A stretch of DNA of 64,000 bases. Source: Abelmoschus esculentus. Lineage: Eukaryota > Streptophyta > Magnoliopsida > Malvales > Malvaceae. The translations under genes and the position numbers were made by a program. This document shows positions 34,571-45,598 of this stretch, in pieces. Every line of letters begins with the position of its first letter. Position 1 is the stretch's first letter. Under the pieces are notes generated by a model. That model saw only the letters and a list, made by a program, of their open reading frames with translations, did no database searches and was not told the origin of the DNA. Where the stretch lies: positions 16,794,501-16,858,500 of the forward strand of contig JAUCBN010000029.1 in the NCBI GenBank assembly GCA_035048815.1, in the 5' to 3' direction.

Positions 34571-37500
34571 TCATTGGGTTCCTACTTTCAGAGCAGCTTT
34601 GTGAACCATTGTTTCTTTGTGTATTTGGTGGCAGCTCTTCTCAACAAGATCCAGAAGTTTTTCCAAGTTCACAGCCCACGTGTTGAGAATTTCATTGCTA
34701 TCTTTCGCTACCTGGAAGCACACTATTCCCATCGGTCGGTCAATCTTTGCCACCAGTGCCTTGGATACAACCATTTCGGAAAGATGCTTCTCAGCTTCCT
34801 GGATTGAGAAGATCAATAATTAGCATCGATGTAGCAGTGTGGAACGTGGGTCTTTTCTGTTTTATATTACCAAACCACAGAGATAGGTATCTACCGACAA
34901 GATTTCTCATGAGAAAACAGAAGCAAACCTGGATAGTGAGGCACAACAACTCTGCAAGTCTCTTCAATGTAATCCTTGAATAGTACTTTGAAACAACAAG
35001 GATATTCTGAAAAACATCAAATCAGTTTCCAGTGAGAAATGAATAAGAAGCTAACGAGTGAATAGAAATTTATGGCAAGTGGCAAATTTACATGTTCAAT
35101 AATTCTCATTCTCAAATCTTCTGCAGCTTTGTCACCCAAAGAGCCCCCAAGCATGTTCTTCTCATTCTCAAATTCATCCTTATATAAATTCCACAAGGAT
35201 GTCCACTGGATAACCTCCATTGTAACCAACTGTTTCAACAGCAACCTGTAACAAAAGATTAATCAAAGGTGGTCATCAAATATAAAATATTTAAAAACAA
35301 CCGACCTAGAGCTTGAAACATTCATGAGTACTAAATTCATCAAGGACATACTTAAATTTTGGAATCTCAGAAAGATTCTTATCCTCCAATGTGGAATTAA
35401 GAAGGCTTGACTGCATTGGATCATGTGGGGCAAGGATTAAGTACCAACAAATTTTTCTCAAGACCTGCAAGTAAAACCATATACATGAGAACAGCTCAAC
35501 AGAACTTGGAAAGGAGATATATCAAGATGCGCTTTACCGATATCCACTGAGATGGTTCTTCCCTGATGGACGGAATCTCATATATTGCTTTATAGCAACG
35601 GCAAATTTCAAGGTAGTCATTGTTATGAAAATAATACCTACAGATACAAGGAAACCTCATCAGTGAGATAAATCCAGACAAAAATCAGCAGAGAAGATAA
35701 TTCATGAAATTCATTTCACATCCAATCTTTTTGCAGTTGGTTGGTTCTTTACAGTGAAGTAAAGATGGTTAATATTTCTTCCTTGGTTAATTATAATGAT
35801 AAGTCGGTTTACCTATAAAAGCCAAGGAAGGAACTATGATCTCATTCTCACATCCAATAAAAATTGAGAATTTTAATTAAGGATCTTGTTTTCAACTAAA
35901 TGTAGCCTGTAAGCTCTGTTGCATGAATTTATCTCCAGAATTAAATTTTCAACAAAAGATATAGATCTCTAGCCCCAAAACTGTAGGGGAAAAAAACTAT
36001 TTTCACGTTGAAACATGAACTTCATACCATCCATTTATATAACATATCTGAAGTAACAACCAACAGAAAGAGAAAATTCACTATCCACTTTTGCAGATGT
36101 CATCCTTGAAAGAAATACTACGTTAAAACAAATCTAACTTGAGGGCGTTTCATGAACAAAAGCAACTTAATTGGGACCCACTGACATTCAACTTATACAA
36201 AAAAACAAATTGTCAATACAAATGAAGCGCATTCAAATTGCTTGGCAAGTGCATCAGGAATTTAATAAGAGAATTAAATAGAACAACCAAATTATCAAAA
36301 CTCGGTTAAAAAGATCACACAAAAAGTTGAGCATAAAAATATGGACAATAGAGAGAAAAGAAGCCAAATACCGTATCATCAGTTCATAGTAGATACGCTT
36401 CAACTCCAATAGTGAAGGTATATCAGCGGGAGGCTCTTCTACAACATTATCACCTTCCTTGGGTTTCTTCTTCTCCTTAGAGGTATCAACATCGAATACT
36501 CTAGGACTAATCTTCCTTGACAGAATCTGAGCACGAACATAATCCTGGCGATCTAAGCAAAGGCGAACCTGCAAAGTTTAATCATTGACAAGTTGAAACA
36601 ACTACTATTGCAATCTTAATATAAAAGATACAATAACATTAAAAACACTTAAGGGACATGATCAGAATAAGATGTCTATACTTGTTCAAGAATGAAGGCA
36701 ATTTTCTCAGTTTTAGCCATGGCACCAAAAGTTTCCACCTGCAGAACAAACCAATTAAATATTAGAAAATGGGGATAAATAGAAAAGAAGTTAGCATCTA
36801 ATTACAAACAAAACTTACTGCAACTTACTGCATTAAATCTGCAGCTTCAGCAATAAGGCCCTGTTCCTCTTTAATCTTTGCAAGTCTCCTGATCAGTCTT
36901 GCTCTCTCAATTTCAACAAAAATCTACAGAGGAAAGAAATTTATTTAGACAAAATTGTAGAAAACTAAACTGGTTACATTGGATAAAAAAGACTTAATGT
37001 AAGAGTCGAACACTTACCTTTCCTGCAGACACACTGTTCAGTGTCTTGATAAGCTCTATACGAGTTTCAACATCTGGTGTATGATCAATGTATTCCATTG
37101 CTTGCTGAACCATCGCAGTGACTGCCTGCAGATTGCAGATAAATAAACATTTCTTTTAAGTGATAATACTAGTTAACCATAACCTCCCAGAACATGTTCT
37201 GATACCAGGTAGAAAACTTTAACAATGAGATGAAAAAATTCTTAACCAAATGGCTGTTTCCATTCTGGCAAAACTAATCTACAAAACTTAAAGGACTAAA
37301 AAAGTTAAACTAAGGGGCTCACTCAGAGGATATGATCAGAAGTTCACTCAACAATTTGGTTCAGTAACGGCTTTTCATTTATGATTAGATTCCGTTCTAT
37401 GGTTCAACCTTCAAAAGGAAAATCCACTAAATATAAGTTCTAATTCTGATTAACATGAGCAAAACAGAATCATAAATTTAAACACAAGGCAAGAATGAAC

Positions 37501-38057
37501 TTCAGCCAAATTTAACTACGAAATGCAGAACATTTTAATAAACCCACATCTCAAATAACAATTATAACTACCAAATACGTACAAATCCCCAAAAAAGTGC
37601 TCACAGAGTAGATACACGTCTACTTGCAAATAAGTGAACTATATTCATCCCACAATGATGCAAACCCTAAATACAAAGCAGGCGAAACAATAACTGAATA
37701 CAGTAAAAAGAAAACATCAAAAACACTTATCACCTGCTTAAGTTGGCCCCGTTTCTTAGACAAATTAACGATCTGTTCATTGAGAGATTTCCAATCCTTA
37801 GCTTCAAAGCAAAGCTGCAAAATCTCGGTGACGGCTTTCTTGGTAGCGGTCACATCTCCAGCCAATCGCATCTGCTTTTCAACATTAAGCAACTGTTCGA
37901 TCGCTGCCTCCAGATTCACATTTTTACCCTCCTGCAAAATTCCAATAAAAATCAGCGAGGATTTAAATAATCAAACGTAATATAGATTTCAGATCCGAAA
38001 CGAGAAAAGGAAAACTATAATTAATATTTTTAGAAAATGAAGTTGTACTTCTACCAT
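34571..38057 (-). CDS. RPN5: 26S proteasome non-ATPase subunit 12 (RPN5), with in-frame stop
   Basis: A lid subunit of the 19S regulatory particle with a C-terminal PCI domain. Minus-strand exons: 38057-38055 (ATG only), 37931-37734, 37125-37018, 36923-36819, 36738-36682, 36568-36372, 35637-35538, 35464-35352, 35245-35092, 35006-34929 and 34798-34571. All phases agree and give 446 codons plus stop. Landmarks are AAIEQLLNVEKQMRLAGDV, AVTAMVQQAMEYID, ELIKTLNSVSAGK, LAKIKEEQGLIAEAADLMQ, VETFGAMAKTEKIAFILEQ, RLCLDRQDYVRAQILSRKI, KICWYLILAPHDPMQSSL, VTMEVIQW and YYSRITLKRLAELLCL. In exon 4 the codon after ADLMQ is TAA (36827-36825) where the family has Glu, then VA and the donor follow. Using the earlier donor at 36829 avoids the TAA but shifts the frame. 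Taken as read, the product would stop at residue 135. Either this copy is a recent pseudogene or the base is an error. Confidence 0.85.
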
Positions 38058-38639
38058 AGCTTCAGCATTCAGATGACAAAACCTAGCAGCGCAGAAAAAG
38101 AGGAAGACGAACTGTGAGACTATAAACCGGGTTTTGATTTTAAAATTCAACGAAGACCGGTTTACAAGGTCCAGCTGTTTGTTCCTTTCTTTCGGCACAA
38201 GAAAAAGAAAACAGAGTAAAATAGACAAAGCATTCCCATTAAGCTTCTATGTGGGCCGGCCCAAATCGAGGTGCAGCCACGTTCATTGTTCCCCGATGTA
38301 TTTTTCGAATCTATATAAAATAAAATAATATACAAATTATTGATCACTTAGTTAATTAATATCATTCTTTTTTATTTTATAATTTAATAAATATATAAAC
38401 TTCATTTTTTATTTTATATATTTTTTTTATTTATTTCCATTTTTATTTTCATTTTTCATTGATTCTTATCTAAAAATATTTTAAATTCTTCTCGTTTTAC
38501 AACTTAACTTTTTAATTTAAGGTTCGTTTCATTGAAAATAAATTATAAAAAATAAATTATATTTTTTAAAAATGATTTACGAAAACTCTTTTTTTTTTAT
38601 GTTTGGATGATATTATGTAAAACATTTTTATTGTTTGAT

Positions 38640-38805
38640 ATTTTTTTCTGAAAATATTTTTTAGAATTTATTTTTAGTAAAACAAACAATCAATATTTTT
38701 CTTTTATTTTTTTATTAAATTAAATTTTTTCTGAAAATATTTTTTAGAATTTATTTTTAGTAAAACAAACAATCAATATTTTTCTTTTATTTTTTATTAA
38801 ATTAA
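38640..38805. repeat. Tandem duplication of about 80 bp
   Basis: The stretch starting TTTTTTCTGAAAATATTTTT, including AGTAAAACAAACAATCAAT and a TTTCTTTTATTTTT tail, is present twice in succession with nearly no differences. Confidence 0.75.
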
Positions 38806-39036
38806 ATTTATTGCTTTGAAATTATATATTACAAGGTTTTATTTTTTGTAAGTACATTGAAAATTTTTAAGTAAAATTACAAATATACTCAACATGTTAA
38901 TAAAATAAATAGGGTCTTAGTGTTTAACTGGATTCAAACTCTATGTACTAGTTGACTTTCAATATTTATCTTCAGCACTTTATTTAAAGTAAATGCAAAA
39001 TTAAATTGAGATAATTTTTATTTTATCCTTTAATAA

Positions 39037-39241
39037 TAAAAAATTATTAGATGAATTTGATTTATCACGTAATTCGTAATCTCAACTAATAACATTTATT
39101 TATTTTTTTAAGGTGAATTTTTATTTATTTCTTGTATGTCAATAAAAAGTGGATAATTATTTAAAAATTAAAATAAAATAAATAAATTTTGTTGTTCGTA
39201 ACCACGAATAACGTGATGAGTCAAGTTCATTTAATAATCTT
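39037..39241. mobile_element. MITE related to the 3.9-kb element
   Basis: The left end AAATTATTAGATGAATTTGA and ATCACGTAATTCGT pair with the right-end ACGAATAACGTGATGAG and AAGTTCATTTAATAATCT. It is about 200 bp with no ORF. Its right end AATAATCTTT is also the first word of the adjoining tandem repeat. Confidence 0.55.
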
Positions 39242-39426
39242 TCTTTAATAACAGATGATTGATGTGATTTTTAAGAATATCTATTTTAATATAACAAATA
39301 ATCTTTCTTTAATAACAGATGATTGATGTGATTTTTAAGAATATCTATTTTAATATAACAAATAATTCTTTAATAACAGATGATTGATGTGATTTTTAAG
39401 AATATCTATTTTAATATAACAAATAA
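39234..39426. repeat. Three-copy tandem repeat, 64 and 61 bp spacing
   Basis: CTTTAATAACAGATGATTGA with the following GATTTTTAAGAATATCTATT recurs at 39243, 39307 and 39368. The third copy lacks three bases in the CTTTC part. The copies look almost identical, so the array is young, and it starts within the right end of the neighbouring MITE. Confidence 0.85.
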
Positions 39427-40511
39427 TCATCTAGCGATAATTCAACATTAAATCAAGATAAATCTCGCAGCTTCTATTAACTATGTGTGTAAATGAATAG
39501 AGCATTCAACAAATAGTTTGTAAATCATTCGTTTATTGAGATAAATAAATGGGTATGAATAAAATTTTTATGTTTGGATAATAAATTGAACGAACACGAA
39601 CAAAAAATTGTTTGATGCATTTATGTTCACGAAAATGTTCATTTATAAGTTAGTTTAAAGAATAAAAATACTCGTGGATGTTTCTAAATACTATTTTTTG
39701 TTATTGTTAAAGGTGTTATATAAGTTATTGGAGTATAAATTTTATTTTGTTGTTTTTATTTTATTTATTTATCGTTAATTTAGTTGGTATTTTTGAACAT
39801 ATAAACAAACACGATCACAAACAAATAAACAAACCCGTTTGCGAAAAATTAAATGAACATGTTTGTGAAGACTGAACAAATGAATACATACATATTCAAA
39901 AATAAATAAACGAACATAAACACAATATTAAAAATTTAAATGAACACGATCCAAACACAAACACATTTAAAAGTAAACAAACATAGTCTTGTTCGTTCTA
40001 ACTCGACTCATTTATACAATTACACCCTAATCTTAAGCTTAAGGGATATTTTTGTTCTTCTAGTAGCCATAATTTATCAGTCTATGATATTTTTACGTAA
40101 ATTCCCCTGAATTAGTCCAATTACATCAGAACCAAACAATGCAGTTCAATTCTTTTTCTCAGCCCTAGTGACAAGCACATCTCATAAAGTTTATGAAGTA
40201 ATGAGCAATCTTCTAGCTGAATAGGGTCAGTAAATTACTAGTGCAAATTCAGAGATTAACCATAATATGATGTAGGCATAGTAATAACAATTAAAGGCTA
40301 AAGTCTCTTAAGCTTATGTCCCTTTCCGATAGACAATCGGTGGTTATCTTCCGATAAAATGTTCTCTAACTGAAAACAGTCGACTGTTGGTGAAAATGCG
40401 AGTTTGGTAAACCATATATGAGATACAGGTAACAGCCATAAACATAGCCCTAGAGTGCTTTAACCAAAAAACGGATTTCCTCTTACCAGCATGCCCGACT
40501 GGTTCGTAAAA

Positions 40512-43500
40512 CTAGTCACCGGTTAAAGCCCGTGGTTTATGCTCAATAGTAAACAAAGACATCCCCGTTTGAGCCACCGCTCTCACAAATGCCATATTTG
40601 CAGTCAAAGTGGGAGCACGCCAGTAATCACCAGTTCCAAACACAATCTTGTTTTTCAGTGCCAACTTTCTTGTAGTAGGTAGGCCTATCAATCGTTCAGA
40701 AGGGCTGTCTCGCACGACCCTGTTACAGTTCATACATACAGAAACATCAAGATAAGTCATATTCTACAATAAAGAAAACATGGAAATTGGATCACTGTTC
40801 AATCTTTTATAAGGATCTAGTGCCTAAATTTACCTACAATTGAAATTCTTGTCACATTTTAAGTTTCTCAGAAGATAGAAAATAGTTTGGTTTTAAATTA
40901 TTCCGTTTTCCTTAATTTTAAGCATCAGGAATTCCAGTAATAATATAATTTCTGGAAGTCACAAATTTTGAGTCCAAGAATACTTTTAAATTTTAGTTAT
41001 ACTTGTAGGCTTTAATTACGGTTTTGGAATTGTTTTAAGTCAATTTTGGTGGCTATATTTCAGGTTCTACAAATAAGATTCCTGCGAATTTTTTTTATAT
41101 CAGTCATATGATTCCAAGTGAAACTTAGGATCTAAGATACAAGCTAGCAATTTATTTCATCAAAAGAGAACTATTTCTTGTGATTTTCCAGCGCTAATCC
41201 ACTTCAGACTTTAAATCAATAAACTTTAGAAATGAATCAAGACTCCGATGAGAAGCTAGAGCCTAGCAGTTCTGCAGCTTTAATTGAGATTTCGGATTTG
41301 AAACCAGATATTGTGTGGATTTGATTCACTACCACAGAACTAAATGTCTCATCACTTGGTTAAATCTTTAGACTTGTGTCAATTCGCCATCAAATTAGCA
41401 ATAGTGGTCAAAGGAACTCACAGGAGGCATTTCAGTAGCTGATCAGCTCTGCGCTTCTCATTAGCTCCTCCACACATTGATACTAGCTCCTTGAACTCTG
41501 AAAGTACACACTCACATACTACGCCTCTCTTTCCAGATATAGCAGCATTGAGGACTGAGTGTATAGGGTTCTCAATTTCAGACATTGCCTGTAAGAGGTA
41601 CAAACCTTACTACAATACAGATTCATGTATAATTTAGGCTAAAACAAGGCAAAAATCAAAACGTTGATAATGCTAACAATAAAAAAATAAAAGGTCAACA
41701 TCAAAAAGTGGAACATAGATGTTTATCAAAAAGAAAAGAAAAAAGTCATGCATGTCACCGAAAATCATTTTGATTTACCCTCTTATACAGGAAGACAGTT
41801 GGGGTAGATATGTCATGTAAAATCTAGACAGTGACGCCGCATACATATCAGAAGCAGCCCACATGGCTTTGTATTGATTGTGGATCTAATTTAAGGAACC
41901 AGGTTACTTAGGTCTATAGTTTCAGTAGGAAAGGCAATAAATAAGGGTTTGCAAATTCATTGGGGGCAGACACGGGTTAATACGTAATGACTGGAACTGT
42001 TAGTCTGATAGTTCTTGAGTACTGGTAGCTTAAAAATCTAAATGGCAACACAGATGATCTCATGGATATCTTGAATACTTAACCTGCAGGACTCAGCAGG
42101 AAAATACGTAGGCGTGATAGCATGCCAAGGGTAAAGATTTAGTGATGTAAAGGAGATGAAGATACGAAGCTCAGGATTTTTTGTTTGATCAGCATGTAAT
42201 TTGAGCTATTGCCAGTCTCAAATTGAGAAGAGATTTTTTTTTTGGCAAAACCAGCAACAAACTTATTCAATTGTTAATAAAATCAACTGTTACATGATTG
42301 CAGTATAGGCATTACATGGGGAAAGAATGCCAATACTATGACTTAGATACTGCCAAATTCCAAATCTTTAGGTTTTGCTTGGTATGAAGGATGGAAATTT
42401 TGTTAATCAAATGGTTAAGATTCATAACCACTTTCTTACTTTGAGTCTTAACCTTTTCATTAACAAATTTTCCATCCTTCATACCAAGCAAAGCCTTATA
42501 GATATAAGGCTCGTACATGTAGCTAAGATTTTAGAAGAAAAGTATCTTCTATAACCAGGGAAACCATGAGCAATCAGTCTGCCTTACAGTAGCCTCATTA
42601 GTGAATGTTGTGGAAAATAAAAGAAGAAGTTTGAGGATACTTTCTTCTTTTCTCCCATTGCAGAAAGAAAATAAATGACTGCATATATTAGTACAAATGC
42701 TATGACCATAATGCCATTTGCCATTACTAGACATGCTGTACAAAGAGGTTAGAGGTCAACAAGAAAATGGCATAATTTCTATAATCACCTGATTTTTATA
42801 GGGTGGAGGCTGGGGCAAAGATATATAATTAGCCATCTGACTGTCATTTCATTGTAATTAATTTCACAAGACATATTCCTCACTGTCATTGCTCATCTTA
42901 AATAAGAGATTGGTGTTTCATGCTCCACAAAGTTTTTATTTTTCTAAAAAAACAAAAAGCATCAGAAGTTTTATATAAATATTGAACCTCAAAAAACATA
43001 ACTTTCAACTTAAGTATCCACGCCTAGAACCTATTTTACACAATCTAGCTTTCGTGTAAAAAGATAGGAGAGATTTCATGTTATCCATAATGATCTACTT
43101 GCATTGTCAAGATTCTTAATATCATGTCCCATGAAGTAGTAAGAACATAGCTTTAATAAAAAAATTACCTGGGCAATCACAAAGTCATAATTTCCCTTGA
43201 ACCGATGCCGCAGTTCAACCTCTGGTTTATTCAAAAGTTCATCTGCACAACCATTGCTAATTCCTGATACAATGGCTATCAAAGCCGTTGTATCAAAGTT
43301 GATAAAATCATCCTGATGGGAAATATTCTCCATCTCAGCAGGTTCAACCTTTTTCATTCGTGAAAGAAGAGCAGGAAAAGAATTGCCAGAGACTAAGTTT
43401 GGATCCACATTCTCTCCTTGAAGTTCGGGAGAAAAAACATTCACAAATGAATCTTTCATTCCATGCTCAGAACTTAAGGCAACATTCACGCAGCGATCAA

Positions 43501-44783
43501 CCTTAATTTCAAGTACACGTGCCTCCTTATACAACCCCGGAATAACATGAACCCATTCACCTTCAATTTCCTGAGCAAAATCAAAATCAGAATCGGAGAA
43601 ATCCAGTGCTGGCTCAGAGGCCCCAAATTCGTCCTTAAGCTTCTGATGGTTAAAAGTGGTAAGTCCATTTGAAAAGAAAAGGATAATAGAGTAAGGTCTT
43701 AAGGTGTTGGTTGACTTTGCTGCATCAAGGACTTGCACAATTCTTGATTTCAAACCCTTGGTTTTGTTACATGAATGCCAAGTAATGTAATTTGGGTTTC
43801 TATCAGAAACAATAACCCAAACTGGGTTTTTGTTGAGATTACATACAATATGGACATGGATGGAATTCGAAGAGGAAGAAGCATTAAAGGTTTTATGTGG
43901 TTTACTTGAAAACGGAAGGGGAAGTGGCTTGCAAACACGGGAAACTGCAGTTATAAAAGGTTGTCGAAGAATGTAGACAATAGCTTCTAGGTGCCCAAGG
44001 TTAACACTGTTCATTGCAAACAAGATAACAAAATATTTCGTCAATTGTAAGCTTATTATGGCTCCGCTCCGCATGCATATGCAACCAAATATGCTATGTT
44101 TAACCTGTGCTGTTAAGCAGTGCACCTAGGCATTGCACTTAATGATAGATGACAAAAGCACCTCAAATCCTCATGGGCAGATCACATTGGATCAGGCACA
44201 GATCTGACGCGCTGCCTAGGCAATTCTTTTATTTTTAATCCTTTTCATTAACTATACCTTCATTAGTAAGACGGATGAAAGTCTATACCACTCAAATTTT
44301 GAGCATTCAACAGCAGAGAAGGCAGCACAAAGTAATCACGCATATCGTCCAACAAAAAACATTTACATGTTTTGCAACATAAATTGCATATTCTTTATAC
44401 TTTAAGGTTAAATATAAATATAATGCCTTCCCGGGGAGTGTTTTTTTTTTCCCATCTTCTGCCTCATGAAATATGTGCTTTGCACCCCTAACCACGCTGA
44501 TTTTAATTACTTACTCCTAATCAAAAACTTCTTTTATATACAATTACTGAAGAAAACAGATAGCTAAAACGTAAAGGAGCGATGGTGAATTAAAGAGAAA
44601 GAACCTGAGAGGTTGAGAAGAGGTTGGATGAATTGGAAAACGAGAGAGAAAAGAAAGGTCGGAATGGGCCAACTTAAGGAGTGTGTGCTTGCAATTTGAA
44701 TTGATGGTAGCGACGCCCAAACAATCGATTTTCTCTATCAGCACGCGACATCTCTTTTTCGCTGCTTCCACCTCCGCCTCCAT
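40512..44783 (-). CDS. DUF1308 family protein (UPF0415/C7orf25-like)
   Basis: A conserved eukaryotic protein of unknown molecular role. Minus-strand exons 44783-44605, 44006-43169, 41588-41422 and 40719-40512 join in phase to 463 residues. The N-terminus (MEAEVEAAKKRCRVLIEKID, then CKHTLLKLAHSDLSFLSRF) is helical. The middle has VNLGHLEAIVYILRQPFITA and VSRVCKPLPLPF, then HIVCNLNKNPVWVIVSDRNP. A Ser- and acid-rich part follows (EPALDFSDSDFDFAQEIEGE). The C-terminal half contains FDTTALIAIVSGISNGCADE and ends FGTGDYWRAPTLTANMAFVR with IEHKPRALTGD, which are the conserved DUF1308 motifs as I remember them. The second intron (about 1.6 kb) carries a long hairpin. Divergent from RHL1 with about 815 bp between the start codons. 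It appears intact. Confidence 0.88.
42371..42495. ncRNA. Possible hairpin RNA precursor (53-bp stem, 19-nt loop) in DUF1308 intron
   Basis: Left arm 42371-42423 and right arm 42443-42495 are reverse complements with only five mismatches over 53 positions, separated by a 19-nt loop. The best-matched part is TTTGCTTGGTATGAAGGATG. Such a long, nearly perfect, short-loop stem is the layout of a young miRNA or siRNA-producing hairpin, but a small inverted-repeat transposon is also possible. Both strands would fold. It lies in the transcribed intron of the DUF1308 gene, so either host transcription or its own promoter could produce it. No known miRNA sequence was recognised. Confidence 0.45.
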
Positions 44784-45598
44784 GCTCCGCCGTTCCCTAT
44801 GAAATTTGGGGAAATGAATCTCTAGGTCTCGGATGTAAGGATGCCTGCAATGTGTTTGGTATTTTAGGATTTATTTCCAATGTTGTAATAATTGATTGCG
44901 GTTATTTGTAAGTGTGATTGAATTAAAGGAAAAGAAAAGGAAATGTAATTTTTATTTTATTTTTCAATTAAAACAATTTTTTGTTTTTTTTCTGAGCAAA
45001 GAAAATAACTAAAATTTATTAAAAATGAAAAAAAATTATATAATAATCATAGAGTATATAAAAATATTCAAAATGTGGGATTGAAACAAAATATAGACGA
45101 TTGAAAGTGAAGAATAAATTTATAAATAAAAAAATATTATTATAAATATCAGTATAATCGTTTTAAAATATTATTATTTTAATTTCATTATTGATGTATT
45201 TTAAAATTGAATATAACGATATTCAATCTAATTTTATCATTATTTTTGAATTTCTATATATTTTAGTCTTCTTAGAAAAATAAATTAACTGACACTGATA
45301 TTTGAATAATGTTTACATTATTGTTTCGTGATGTTTAGGTTAATTTGATTAAAAGTTGAAGGGTCAAAAAGTAAAAAAAAAAACTTTAAAGGCCAAAATG
45401 ATAAAACTGATAAAGTTGTAGGATCGGAAAAGTGGTTCTGCCTAGACTGAAGCAGACTGTATGTATGTGAACTGAAGAGTAACAAATTAAAGCCTAGTAA
45501 CGAGTAGGCTGAAAGAAAGATCGAATTTTCCCGCCTCCGCCGTACGCTGTGTCGGCAGCGATTATCCCTTCTATTTCCAGAGCTGAATCGAGTCAAAA
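44784..45598. promoter_or_regulatory. Divergent intergenic region between DUF1308 and RHL1
   Basis: 815 bp separate the two ATGs, with both genes reading outward, so the region must hold both promoters. The middle (about 44940-45300) is AT-rich and the two ends are more balanced and leader-like. No specific binding sites were assigned. Confidence 0.5.

Larger units (their letters stand above)
38058..40511. other. AT-rich intergenic DNA with repeats
   Basis: The first 200-250 bp hold the presumed RPN5 promoter and 5' leader. Beyond it no gene was recognised. It contains two tandem repeat arrays and a MITE listed separately, a run at 39560-40020 rich in AACAAA and GAACACGA words typical of old repeats, and from about 40250 the probable 3' untranslated region of the DUF1308 gene. 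Confidence 0.4.

Noticed and set aside
43076..43168. Open-frame extension beyond the DUF1308 exon
   Set aside because: The frame continues past a good GTAATT donor at 43168-43167; the next exon at 41588 continues the family motif, so the extension is intron.
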